Position numbers and translations under genes: made by a program
Notes under the pieces: model-generated
What the model was told of the DNA's origin: nothing
Databases searched by the model: none
Seen by the model: only the letters and a program-made list of their open reading frames with translations
NCBI RefSeq assembly: GCF_011682175.1
Contig: NZ_WHJG01000006.1
Span: forward strand, 1-64,000
Reading direction: 5' to 3'
DNA: 64,000 nt
Origin: Massilia frigida
GTDB taxonomy: Bacteria > Pseudomonadota > Gammaproteobacteria > Burkholderiales > Burkholderiaceae_D
Shown here: positions 1-8,782 of the stretch, in pieces
Layout: each line of letters starts with the position of its first letter
How positions within the stretch are numbered: the first letter of the stretch is position 1

Positions 1-299
1 GGCCCCGGCCCCCGGCGCCGCCGCCCCGCCCCACTTGCGCCCGCGGCGGCGGGGGCACCCGCACCGGGGGCCCGCGCCCCGCGGCGCCGGGGGGGGCGCG
101 CGCCGGACCCCGCCCCGGCGCGCTTCTGATGCCAACCCCGGCACCGTCGTTCCTGCCATTGGCAGAAACGACGTGCGCGAAGGCGCCCACCCAGGGGTCC
201 TGGCGTAGCATGGCAAACGGTTCCCCGACAACCCGCGCTGACGCCAGCGGGCAGCGGAGGAAGCGCATGCCAATCCGCCTTCGCAGGGAAAAACCTGGC
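1..299. other. Non-coding edge; first ~126 bases almost pure G/C
   Basis: No gene is supported here. Roughly the first 126 bases are nearly all G and C, arranged in homopolymer-like runs unlike any other part of the window, and they show no codon structure. Composition becomes normal from about base 127. This looks like a contig edge with poor base calls rather than biology, although an extreme GC repeat cannot be excluded. The rest, to the end of the hemerythrin-like gene at 300, contains nothing I can name. Confidence 0.5.
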
Positions 300-800
300 T
301 TATACCGCGATCTGGGCCTTGCGCTCGGCAATCTGCTGCCCCAGCGCTTCCAGATCCAGGCCGGCCGCGCGCGCCTGCGGGAACATCTCGTTCTCCTCTT
401 CCTTGACGTGATGCTCGATCATCTCGGACAACACTTTTACCTTGGCATCGAACAGGTCTTCGGTCGCTTCCATGTCCATGATCTGGGCGATCAAGTCCTT
501 GGCTGATGCATGCTCGACAGTAGCCTCGTCGACCAGATCTTCACTCTTCTTGGTCGCGGCGCGCACGGCCGGGTAGAAAATTTCTTCCTCGGCCGTTGCG
601 TGCTTGGTCAGTTCGGTGCAGATCTGCGTGGCCAGTTTTTTCTTGGTTGCATGAGCGCGCTCGCCCAGGCCTTCATACTGCTCGAACATCTGCTTGACGT
701 TCTCGTGGTCTTCGGTCAGCAGCGCAATCGCGTCCTGGGCTTCCTGGCCGCCGGGGATGGCCTTGGGCGTATTACGTGTGGTCGACGATGAGGTTCTCAT
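300..800 (-). CDS. Hemerythrin HHE domain protein
   Basis: A 166-residue, all-helical cytoplasmic protein of the hemerythrin HHE family. The expected di-iron ligand pattern is visible: H32, H67 with E71/E72, H97, and the H130-H131 pair with E135. Such proteins bind O2 or NO, or help protect against oxidative stress and iron; which applies here cannot be told from sequence. The start is fixed by a good AGGAG ribosome-binding site just upstream of the ATG. It is divergent from the penicillin-binding protein gene, with 269 bases between the two starts. The N-terminal 20 residues are polar, low in complexity and probably disordered. Confidence 0.85.
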   Translation of the reverse strand: MRTSSSTTRNTPKAIPGGQEAQDAIALLTEDHENVKQMFEQYEGLGERAHATKKKLATQICTELTKHATAEEEIFYPAVRAATKKSEDLVDEATVEHASAKDLIAQIMDMEATEDLFDAKVKVLSEMIEHHVKEEENEMFPQARAAGLDLEALGQQIAERKAQIAV

Positions 801-1069
801 GATGTGCTCCTGATATTTTCTGTGGTAACTATCGCGCTACCGGGTGGCTGGGATCTTTCCTGGCTGCCTGTCTTGTAGCAGAAAGTTCATGATAGGCGGC
901 CTCAGTCGTGCGGGGAGTAGGCGCACTGGCAATATCGGCGTAGGACAAATCCACCTCCGGCTATCAGGACTAGGCTCGTACGCGCCTTACCCGCCGATCG
1001 GCTCGTGCGCCCATGCCCCCTCGGATATACTGTCAGGCAAGTTAATGACTATTAAGCAAGGAAGTGACA

Positions 1070-3523
1070 GTGGGTGACGATCGCAATCTGGAAGGACGGC
1101 TGGGACAGGGCCTGCGCGCGGCAGGCGAGCGGCTTCGGCGCGGCCGCGTGTATCTGATGGCGCAGCCGCCGTATAAGCGCGTCGGGCTGGCGCTGCTGTG
1201 GTGCGTCGGCGTCCCCCTGTCGTTGCTGCTGGTGTGGGTGCTGATCTTGCTGCCGTTCACCCCTGGCGTGGCCGGTCTCAAGCAGGCGCGTGCCGCCAAG
1301 GCGTCGATCCTGGTCGCGGCCGACGGCAAGGAGCTGGCCAGCTTTGAAGAAGGCTTGCAGGAACGCGTGACCCTGGCGCAAATTTCGCCGCACATGATCG
1401 CCGCCCTGATCGCCACCGAAGACCACCGCTTCAAGGATCACCACGGCATCGATTACAAGCGCACCCTGGCCTCGGTCGTGTACACCCTCGGCGGCGACGC
1501 CCAGGGCGGCTCGACCATTACCCAGCAGCTGGCGCGCAATATGTTCCCGGAAGAGATAGGCCGTTCGCGCAACCTCAACCGCAAGATCAAGGAAATGATC
1601 ACGGCGGTCAAGATCGAATCGGCCTACAGCAAGGACGAGATCCTGGAAGCCTATCTGAACACAGTGCCTTTCCTGTACAACACGTTCGGCATCGAAATGG
1701 CGGCGCGCACTTATTTCGATACCACCGCCGCCAAGCTCGACATTCTGGAAAGCGCCACCCTGGTCGGCATGCTCAAGGGCACCAACTACTACAATCCGGT
1801 GAACAATCCCGAGCGTTCGGTGCAGCGCCGCAATGTGGTGCTGTCCCAGATGCGCAAGCACGGCATGCTCGATGACAAGCGCTACGACAGCTTGCGCAAG
1901 AAGCCGCTGCGGGTCTCCTTTTCGCGCCAGGCCGAGCGCAGCCCGACCGATACCCACTTCACCGCCTACGTGCGCAAGTGGCTGCTCGAATGGGCCGACG
2001 AGAACGACTACAACGTCGAGCGCGACGGCCTGGTGGTCCACACCACGCTCGACTACGCCTTGCAGGAAGCGGCCATGAAGGCCGTCGAGCGCCAGGGCAA
2101 TGCCTTGCAGATCATCGCCGACGTCGAATGGTCGCAGCCCGACGGCGGCAATGCCGGCTCGGCCGGCGCCTACGCCGGCATGCACGGCTCGGTCACGCCC
2201 TTCGACTATTTCTGGCGCTCCAAAGGGACGCTGGTCAATGCCTTCATCCGCGAAACGCCCGAGTACAAAAAAGCCATCGAAAGCGGCGATACCGGAGCGG
2301 TGGCGCTCAAGCGGCTCAAGACCGACCGCGCCTTCATCGCCCGCTTGCGCGCCGCAAAAACGCGCCTGGAAACGGGCTTCGTGGCGATGGACCCGGAGAC
2401 CGGCCACATCAAGGCATGGATCGGCAGCCGCGACTTTCATAAAGAACAGTACGACCACGTGGTGCAGGCCGCGCGCCAGCCCGGCTCGACCTTCAAGCCG
2501 ATCGTGTACGGTGCCGCGCTGGAAAAAGGCTTCGCGCCGAATCGGCCTTACCGCGACGCCGTGACGAATATCAAGGCCGGCGACGGCACCATCTGGCGCC
2601 CGACCGACATGAGCGGATCGAGCGGCAACATGATGACCATGCGCGAAGGCCTGGTGTTTTCCAAAAACACGATCACGGCCCAGGTCATGCAGGATGTCGG
2701 GCTGCCCGGCATCATCAAGCTGGCGCGCGACCTCGGCATTCGCAACAGCAAGCTCGAATCGGTCCCCTCGCTGGCGCTGGGCACCAGTCCCGTGACCCTG
2801 CTGGAAATGGTCAACGCCTACAGCAGCATCGCGGCCCAGGGGCAATACCGCAAGCCGGTGTTCGTCACCAGCATCACCGACCGTTCCGGCAAGGTGGTGG
2901 CGCATTTCGGCGATCCGAAGTCGGAACAGGCGATGTCGGCGCAGAATTCCGCCGACCTGATCGACATGATGCGCGGGGTGATCAACCGCGGCACGGGCAC
3001 GGGCATCCGCTATCGCTTCGGCATCAATGGCGACGTCGCCGGCAAGACCGGCACCACGCAAAACAATACCGACGGCTGGTTCATCATGATGCATCCCAAG
3101 CTGGTGGCGGGCGCCTGGGTCGGCTTCAACGACAACCGCGTCACCATGCGCAGCAGTTACTGGGGGCAGGGCGGACACAATGCGCTGCTCGTGGTAGGCG
3201 ACTTCTTCAAGGCCGCAATTGCCGACGGCAAGGTCGATGCCGCTGCCGTCTTCCCGGGCGGGCGCCGTCCGGCACCGGTGGTGCAGGAAGAAAATCCGGG
3301 CGATATCGACGAAGAAGCGGGCGAGATGCAGCAAGAAGGCGTGGCGCCACTGCCGCCGCCCGCACCCGAGCCGGACGATATGGAAAACGGCGCGGAAGCA
3401 CCGATGGATGGCGAGCGTGCCGAGCCATCATCCGGCTTGCCAGCGCTGCCGCAACCGCTGCCGCCGTCCGCGCCGCCACCGCCCGAGCCGGATGCCGGGG
3501 CGCCGCAGCAGCAGCGCGAATAG
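1070..3523 (+). CDS. Class A penicillin-binding protein (PBP1A type)
   Basis: A bifunctional peptidoglycan synthase of about 817 residues: glycosyltransferase GT51 plus transpeptidase, anchored in the inner membrane. A transmembrane helix lies near residues 40-62. GT51 signatures follow: EDHRF near 117 and GGSTITQQLARN near 146. The transpeptidase triad is present: STFK near 471, SKN near 530, KTGT near 658. The C-terminal ~90 residues form an acidic, proline-rich tail that is probably disordered. A GTG at 1064 directly abuts the AAGGAA ribosome-binding site (1058-1063); the in-frame GTG at 1070 has a normal spacing of about 7 bases and is preferred. The length fits the family. It is a single gene followed by a hairpin. 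Confidence 0.9.
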   Translation: MGDDRNLEGRLGQGLRAAGERLRRGRVYLMAQPPYKRVGLALLWCVGVPLSLLLVWVLILLPFTPGVAGLKQARAAKASILVAADGKELASFEEGLQERVTLAQISPHMIAALIATEDHRFKDHHGIDYKRTLASVVYTLGGDAQGGSTITQQLARNMFPEEIGRSRNLNRKIKEMITAVKIESAYSKDEILEAYLNTVPFLYNTFGIEMAARTYFDTTAAKLDILESATLVGMLKGTNYYNPVNNPERSVQRRNVVLSQMRKHGMLDDKRYDSLRKKPLRVSFSRQAERSPTDTHFTAYVRKWLLEWADENDYNVERDGLVVHTTLDYALQEAAMKAVERQGNALQIIADVEWSQPDGGNAGSAGAYAGMHGSVTPFDYFWRSKGTLVNAFIRETPEYKKAIESGDTGAVALKRLKTDRAFIARLRAAKTRLETGFVAMDPETGHIKAWIGSRDFHKEQYDHVVQAARQPGSTFKPIVYGAALEKGFAPNRPYRDAVTNIKAGDGTIWRPTDMSGSSGNMMTMREGLVFSKNTITAQVMQDVGLPGIIKLARDLGIRNSKLESVPSLALGTSPVTLLEMVNAYSSIAAQGQYRKPVFVTSITDRSGKVVAHFGDPKSEQAMSAQNSADLIDMMRGVINRGTGTGIRYRFGINGDVAGKTGTTQNNTDGWFIMMHPKLVAGAWVGFNDNRVTMRSSYWGQGGHNALLVVGDFFKAAIADGKVDAAAVFPGGRRPAPVVQEENPGDIDEEAGEMQQEGVAPLPPPAPEPDDMENGAEAPMDGERAEPSSGLPALPQPLPPSAPPPPEPDAGAPQQQRE

Positions 3524-3530
3524 GGAAAGA

Positions 3531-3555
3531 ACAGCGGGCCAGCGATGCCCGCTGT
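3531..3555 (+). terminator. Hairpin after the penicillin-binding protein gene
   Basis: ACAGCGGG (3531-3538) pairs perfectly with CCCGCTGT (3548-3555) around a 9-base loop, starting eight bases after the stop codon. There is no run of T behind it, so it is either a weak intrinsic terminator or a 3'-end stabilising structure. Confidence 0.45.
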
Positions 3556-3652
3556 GTCACGCTGGCGACGAAGAAAAAGCAATATTTCCTCGCGGCTATG
3601 ATAATGAATGATATTTACGCTATCATCGTCGTTTCTGTCGGAGACGCTGCAC

Positions 3653-4996
3653 ATGAAACGAACGCTGTACACCATTCTTGGTGTCGATCCCCTCGCCAGT
3701 TCTGAAGAGATTGCTGCGGCGTACGCGCGTTTGCATGCGGCGTTCCAGAGCGGTTCGTACGACCGCAACGACTGGGTCCTGGTGCGCGAAGCGTATGCCG
3801 TGCTGTCGAACACCGACAAGCGCGCCATGTACGACCGCAGCCAGATTGCGCCGCCGCTGACGCGCAGCGTCGAGCAGGCGCCCTCGCAACAAGGTTTCAG
3901 CCTCGACTGGCGCTATGGCCTAGCTGCCGGCCTGCTGGTGGCCGGACTGGTGTACTTTGCCAAGGGCCGCGCGCCGGCCGCAGCGCCGGTCGTTGCCACC
4001 ACAGGCGCCACTCAGGGCGCGACCCCGGTGCTGATGCAGGATAGCGGCGGGCGCACCGATCAGTTCGCTGCCCAGCCGCAGGCGATGCAGGCGCCGGCCG
4101 CCGGCGGCTCGTCCGGCGCGATGGGCATGGAAGACCTGTTCGCCAAATTGTCGCCGTATGTCGCGCGCATTAATATGTACAAGGGGAGCACCCTGGTCGG
4201 GACCGGCAGCGGCGTTGCCCTGGGCGGCGACGCGATCATTACCAATTGCCACGTGGCGCTGGCGGGCTCGCGCCTTCAGGTCAAGCTGGGGCAGGACAGC
4301 TACGAGGCGAGCGTCGCCGTGGCCGATGAAGAACGCGACCTGTGCAAGCTGTCGGTCAAGGGCCTCAGTGCCCCGGCGGTGGTGATCGGCGCCTCGAGCG
4401 AGGTGCGCACCGGCCAGCGCGTGATTGCCATCGGCGCTCCGCACGGGCTCGATTTGACGATCAGCGACGGCATCGTGTCGTCGCTGCGTCCGCTTGACGG
4501 CGGCACCTTGATCCAGACCACGGCTCCCGTGTCGCCCGGATCGAGCGGCGGCGGGCTGTTCGACAGTTCCGGCCGGCTGGTCGGGATCGTCACTTTCCAG
4601 ATGCGCACGGGACAGAATCTGAATTTCGCCGCGCCGGCCGAATGGATCGGCAGCATGCGCACGCGCAGCGGCGGCGGGCTGATCGGAAAGATGAGCGCGG
4701 AACGCGCGCAGGATAATCCTGCTCAAAGCGCACAGAATGGCGACATGGTGGTGGGCGCATGGCATTGCCACGATACGATAGGCGGGACCTCGGTGCTGAT
4801 TTCCTTCCAGGATGACCGCACGCTGGAAATGCGCTATGAAAACAGGGTGTCGCCTGGCCGCTGGATGTACCGCGACGGCCAGCTGGCGATTCAGTTTGCG
4901 AACGTGGCCGATACCTTGCGCGTGGAAGAGCTATCGCGCGACAAGATGATCCTCAAGTTCAACGTCGGCCAGCGGCTGGTCTGCGCGCGGCGTTAA
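3653..4996 (+). CDS. J-like domain, membrane-anchored trypsin-like protease
   Basis: A 447-residue protein. Residues 1-62 resemble a DnaJ J domain (TLYTILGV at the start, YDRS at the end), but the HPD tripeptide that activates Hsp70 is absent: ARLHAAF stands where it should be. A single transmembrane helix lies near 88-104, followed by a low-complexity Ala/Gln/Gly linker. A trypsin/HtrA-like serine protease domain follows, with catalytic H200 (TNCHV), D229 (ERDLC) and S298 (GSSGG). The last ~100 residues form a beta-rich domain I do not recognise. No PDZ domain is seen. The protease is predicted to face the periplasm. ATG 3653 is chosen for its GGAGA ribosome-binding site 8 bases upstream; an in-frame ATG at 3608 has none. 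Substrate unknown. Confidence 0.8.
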   Translation: MKRTLYTILGVDPLASSEEIAAAYARLHAAFQSGSYDRNDWVLVREAYAVLSNTDKRAMYDRSQIAPPLTRSVEQAPSQQGFSLDWRYGLAAGLLVAGLVYFAKGRAPAAAPVVATTGATQGATPVLMQDSGGRTDQFAAQPQAMQAPAAGGSSGAMGMEDLFAKLSPYVARINMYKGSTLVGTGSGVALGGDAIITNCHVALAGSRLQVKLGQDSYEASVAVADEERDLCKLSVKGLSAPAVVIGASSEVRTGQRVIAIGAPHGLDLTISDGIVSSLRPLDGGTLIQTTAPVSPGSSGGGLFDSSGRLVGIVTFQMRTGQNLNFAAPAEWIGSMRTRSGGGLIGKMSAERAQDNPAQSAQNGDMVVGAWHCHDTIGGTSVLISFQDDRTLEMRYENRVSPGRWMYRDGQLAIQFANVADTLRVEELSRDKMILKFNVGQRLVCARR

Positions 4997-5057
4997 GGGT
5001 CGTCGCTGGCGCCTTCCCGTTGAATTTGCCGTCGCGGGCCGGACGGCGGGTTTCCCT

Positions 5058-5082
5058 GCACAGGTTCAGATAAAACCTGTGC
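5058..5082. terminator. Hairpin between convergent genes
   Basis: A perfect 9-bp stem, GCACAGGTT (5058-5066) with AACCTGTGC (5074-5082), and a 7-base loop. It sits between the ends of the convergent protease gene and eutC. It lacks a T run on either strand, so its role as a shared terminator is inferred from position and stem strength. Confidence 0.45.
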
Positions 5083-5227
5083 GCACTCCCCGGGGCCAGA
5101 CAGCTATGTGCTTGTGGCGGCAGCGGGGGGCGATGGTGCGCGTAGTGGATCTTCCATCTTTCTGCGAAGCCGGTGACGCCAATAGCGGGAGCGACAGGGT
5201 GAATCAACTACGTTGTCCCCGGCGCCA

Positions 5228-6022
5228 TCAGCGCAGCAAAAAATTCCCTTTCCCCGCTGTAAGCGCACCGGCATCGGCAACCGTGTCATCCTTGAGCGAC
5301 ACGCCCGACATCCCCCGCTGGCGCGCCTGCGTCAGCAAATAGTGCAATCTGTACGCGGCCTCGTCATAGCCCAGCCCGGCCGGCCGCACATTCGAAATAC
5401 AGTTGCGGTCGGCATCGCTCAAGCCAACGCGCGGCGCCCAGCTCATGTAGATGCCCATGCTGTCCGGCGAACTGAGCCCGGGGCGCTCGCCGATCAGCAC
5501 CGCCACCGCGCGTGCGTTCAGCAACTCCCCGATCTCGTCACCGATGGCCACGCGCGCCTGGCTGGCAATCACGATCGGTCCCATACGCCATTGCTCCTGT
5601 TGCAATCGTGCCAGCAGCACAGCCAGGAAGGGCTGCGCGTTCTGCTCGATGGCCAGCGCCGACAAGCCATCGCCAATGACCAGCACCAGGTCGCACGAGG
5701 CCGGTGCTGCGGCGGCCAGCGCGGCACGCGAAGGCGCATCGAGCACGCGGCCCAGGTCTGGGCGCTGCAGGTAAGTGGCGCGGTGCGGGCAGGCACTGTG
5801 CACGGTGAGGCAAGCGTGCCCGTCCCCGGATAGCGCCGCCGCCAGCGCACCGGCATCGAGCGCCATGTGCACCGCATCGCGCGCGCGCGCATGCGCCAGC
5901 TGGAAATCAAGCTGCGCCGAGGTGGGGACACTCACGCCGCTGCGCCCGAGCGCGATACGTGCCTGCGTCAGTCCGCGCAAGGCTTGCCATGGGTTGGACA
6001 GCACATGTTTGGGAAGGTTCAT
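5228..6022 (-). CDS. eutC: Ethanolamine ammonia-lyase light chain EutC
   Basis: The small subunit (264 residues) of adenosylcobalamin-dependent ethanolamine ammonia-lyase, which with EutB converts ethanolamine to acetaldehyde and ammonia. Family hallmarks are visible: the N-terminal LTQARIALGRSG helix, LVLVIGDGLSA, GERPGLSSPDS, and CISNVRPAGL near the C-terminus. The ATG overlaps the eutB stop (ATGA, 4 bases), so the two are translationally coupled. The apparent longer reading frame upstream is eutB read in the wrong frame. No eutA reactivase, transporter or shell genes are present in the window. Confidence 0.95.
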   Translation of the reverse strand: MNLPKHVLSNPWQALRGLTQARIALGRSGVSVPTSAQLDFQLAHARARDAVHMALDAGALAAALSGDGHACLTVHSACPHRATYLQRPDLGRVLDAPSRAALAAAAPASCDLVLVIGDGLSALAIEQNAQPFLAVLLARLQQEQWRMGPIVIASQARVAIGDEIGELLNARAVAVLIGERPGLSSPDSMGIYMSWAPRVGLSDADRNCISNVRPAGLGYDEAAYRLHYLLTQARQRGMSGVSLKDDTVADAGALTAGKGNFLLR

Positions 6023-7413
6023 AAGCGCAGCAAGGCTGGTTGAAAGGCCGGTGCCAGGGCGTCCGGCAGTTGCGCGGCGCCATCGCCGCAAAAGATCTGC
6101 ATGCGGTGCAGCCAGGCTTCGAATTCGGGCGCGGCGCGCAAACCCAGCACGCGCCGCGCGTACAGGGCATCGTGGAACGACGTGCTTTGATAGTTGAGCA
6201 TGATGTCGTCCGATCCCGGCACGCCCATCACGAAATTGCAGCCGGCCGCTCCCAGCATGGTCAGCAGCACGTCCATGTCGTCCTGGTCGGCTTCGGCATG
6301 GTTGGTGTAGCAAACGTCGCAACCCATCGGCAAGCCGAGCAGCTTGGCGCAAAAGTGGTCTTCCAGGCCGGCGCGGATGATCTGCTTGCCGTCGTACAGG
6401 TATTCCGGGCCGATGAAGCCGACCACCGAGTTCACCAGCAGCGGCTTGAAGGCGCGCGCCACCGCGTAGGCGCGCGCTTCGCAGCTTTGCTGGTCGACCC
6501 CGTGGTGGGCATTGGCCGACAGCGCGCTGCCCTGGCCGGTTTCAAAATACATGACGTTGTCGCCCACCGTGCCGCGTCCCAGCGACAGGGCGGCACTGCG
6601 CGCTTCGGCCAGCAGCGCCAGGTTGATGCCGAAGCTGCGGTTGGCGGCCTCGGTCCCGGCCACCGACTGGAACACCAGGTCGACCGGGGCACCACGGTTG
6701 ATCGCCTCGATGGTGTTGGTGACGTGGGTCAGCACGCAGGACTGGGTCGGAATCTGGTATTGGGCAATGACGGCGTCGAGCATGCCGACCAGCGTGACGA
6801 CCTGGCCCACGTTATCGGTGGCGGGGTTGATGCCGATCACGGCGTCGCCGCTGCCGTACATGAGGCCGTCGAGCATGCTGGCCGCGATGCCGCTGGCGTC
6901 GTCGGTCGGGTGGTTTGGCTGCAGGCGCGTGGCCATGCGGCCTTCCAGGCCGAGCGTGTTGCGAAAAGCCGTGACCACGCGGCATTTGCGCGCCACCAGC
7001 ACCAGATCCTGGATGCGCATGATCTTCGATACCGCGGCCGCCATCTCGGGCGTAATGCCGGGCGCGACGGCGGCCAGGGCGGCGCTGTCGGCCGCGTCGC
7101 CCAGCAGCCAGTTGCGCAGGTCGCCCACCGTCAGATGCGCGATGGGGGCGAACGCGGCCGCATCGTGGCTGTCGACGATCAGGCGCGTGACTTCATCGTC
7201 TTCGTAGGGGATCAGGGGGTGCTCGAGCAGGGTGCGCAGCGGCAGCTCGGCCAGCGCCATCTGGGCGGCCACCCGCTCTTCGGCGCTGGCGGCGGCCACG
7301 CCCGCCAGCAGGTCGCCGGCACGGGCCGGCGAGGCGCGTGCCATCACGTCCTTGAGGTCGCGAAACGCGTAGGTGCGCGGCCCGACCATGTGCGAAAACC
7401 GCTGTGTTGTCAC
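6019..7413 (-). CDS. eutB: Ethanolamine ammonia-lyase heavy chain EutB
   Basis: The catalytic large subunit (464 residues, full family length) of ethanolamine ammonia-lyase, a TIM-barrel B12 enzyme. Recognisable segments include TAFRNTLGLEGRMATRLQPN, GDAVIGINPATDN, and the C-terminal CDVCYTNHAEADQDDMD region. It is cotranscribed with eutC through a 4-base overlap. The gene upstream on the same strand (7464-8681) ends 50 bases before this start, so a three-gene unit is possible. Without microcompartment genes nearby, the acetaldehyde is presumably handled by a cytosolic dehydrogenase encoded elsewhere. No cobalamin riboswitch is visible upstream. Confidence 0.96.
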   Translation of the reverse strand: MTTQRFSHMVGPRTYAFRDLKDVMARASPARAGDLLAGVAAASAEERVAAQMALAELPLRTLLEHPLIPYEDDEVTRLIVDSHDAAAFAPIAHLTVGDLRNWLLGDAADSAALAAVAPGITPEMAAAVSKIMRIQDLVLVARKCRVVTAFRNTLGLEGRMATRLQPNHPTDDASGIAASMLDGLMYGSGDAVIGINPATDNVGQVVTLVGMLDAVIAQYQIPTQSCVLTHVTNTIEAINRGAPVDLVFQSVAGTEAANRSFGINLALLAEARSAALSLGRGTVGDNVMYFETGQGSALSANAHHGVDQQSCEARAYAVARAFKPLLVNSVVGFIGPEYLYDGKQIIRAGLEDHFCAKLLGLPMGCDVCYTNHAEADQDDMDVLLTMLGAAGCNFVMGVPGSDDIMLNYQSTSFHDALYARRVLGLRAAPEFEAWLHRMQIFCGDGAAQLPDALAPAFQPALLRL

Positions 7414-7463
7414 GGGGATATCCGGCGGTGGTTAGCTTGGAAACAGCATAGCACGGTCCCGTG

Positions 7464-8681
7464 TTACAGCAGGTCGGCACGCGGATAGCCCCAGGCCGGC
7501 ACGCCGGCGGGGCAGGGCTGGCGGTTGGCCTCATCGATGGGCAAGGTGGTGAAGTTGCCAGCCGGGGTGTTGCTGAAGCGGACGTCGAACGCCGTCACCG
7601 TCCCCAGCGCCGGCATGCGCGCGAAGCGCAGCCAGGCATCGAAGCGGCAGTTGCTGGCCTGTAGCGTACGCAAGCGCGCCAGCGACGTTTCCTGGCTCCA
7701 GTCGATGACGATCTGCGCCGTGGGTCCGCGCATGCCTTCGGACAGTGCCGCCGGACAGGCATCGAGCGCGAGCATGTCCGGCGCCACGCTGAGCATGCCA
7801 CGCCGTAGCCGGTAAGTGCCGGCGACGGCATCGCGTTCGGCCGACACGAATATCCAGCAGGCCGGGTTGGCGGGAAAGGCCGTCATGGCGGTGTCGAGCA
7901 GGGTGCTGGCCGGATCGAGCAAGCGCAGGTGGTCGGCCACGATGGTTTTGCCGCGCTGCATCGCCGCGCCCTGCATGCTCACGAAGCCGGCCGCGCCCAG
8001 CAGGGCGGCGCACAAGGCGCGTTTGCCGTTCTTGCCGGCACGCTGTTGCAACAGGGCGAGCCCGGCACCGAAGAGCAGCAGGGCTGTCAGCGAACCCCAG
8101 TGCAGGAAACCGCGCAGCGTGAAGTAGGCGAGCGTGGCGGCCAGTGCGCCCAGCAGGAGCGCGCGCCAGACGCGGCTGCCCAGCATCATCGCCAGCGGCA
8201 CGGCGCCGGCCACCCAGAACACCGGTTCCAGGATAAACACCATGTCGCCATACATCCAGCGCGCATCGAAGGGATAGAACGGGTGCACGCCGTAGGAGTT
8301 CAACGCATCCATTCCCAAGTGCAGCAGGAAGCCGGCGCCGACGGCTGCCAGCAGTCCGGCGCGAGCCGCTTTGCTGGCGCGCAGCAGGGTGCGCGCGCCC
8401 GGCCACAGCATCCACAGCAGCGCGATCAGCAGCAATGCTTGCGGCACTTCGAGCAGCAGGGTGTGGGTGTGGCCCCGGTGATGCAGCAGGTAGCCCAGCG
8501 GCATGGGCAAGCGCCCGCTCAGCACCAGGTCGAGGTCGGGAAAATTGCTGGCAGCCCAGCAAGAGAAGAGCATCAGGCGGCGCCGGGTGCCCTGCTGGGC
8601 CGGATCGCCTTCCGCCGGCAAAGTACGGTGAACCAGTTCGCCGACGGCCAGTCCAACCAGGGAGTGACTTAAATTATCCAT
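7464..8681 (-). CDS. YdjM-type membrane-bound metal-dependent hydrolase
   Basis: A 405-residue integral membrane protein of the DUF457/YdjM (LexA-regulated hydrolase) family. The N-terminus has MDNLSHSLVG; the putative metal-binding residues include the SNFPDLD aspartates, HHRGHTHT and HLGMDALNSYG. About six hydrophobic helices span residues 75-270, followed by a soluble C-terminal domain of about 130 residues. The biochemical substrate of the family is not firmly known. ATG 8681 is selected because the family always begins at MDNL; the frame upstream of it is unconserved. No SOS box is seen upstream. It may share a transcript with eutBC. Confidence 0.82.
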   Translation of the reverse strand: MDNLSHSLVGLAVGELVHRTLPAEGDPAQQGTRRRLMLFSCWAASNFPDLDLVLSGRLPMPLGYLLHHRGHTHTLLLEVPQALLLIALLWMLWPGARTLLRASKAARAGLLAAVGAGFLLHLGMDALNSYGVHPFYPFDARWMYGDMVFILEPVFWVAGAVPLAMMLGSRVWRALLLGALAATLAYFTLRGFLHWGSLTALLLFGAGLALLQQRAGKNGKRALCAALLGAAGFVSMQGAAMQRGKTIVADHLRLLDPASTLLDTAMTAFPANPACWIFVSAERDAVAGTYRLRRGMLSVAPDMLALDACPAALSEGMRGPTAQIVIDWSQETSLARLRTLQASNCRFDAWLRFARMPALGTVTAFDVRFSNTPAGNFTTLPIDEANRQPCPAGVPAWGYPRADLL

Positions 8682-8782
8682 GAGGGCGATCTTACCGTGC
8701 CTGCATCGTTCAGGCAGACGAGTTTGCAGCGGGAGGTTTCTTGATGGCTGGATATACGCAGCATCAACCGGGGAAGCACACA

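Noticed and set aside
1052-3334. 760-codon open frame antisense to the penicillin-binding protein gene
   Set aside because: The sense strand carries complete GT51 and transpeptidase motifs; the antisense product is a His/Asp/Arg/Ala-rich shadow typical of GC-rich DNA.
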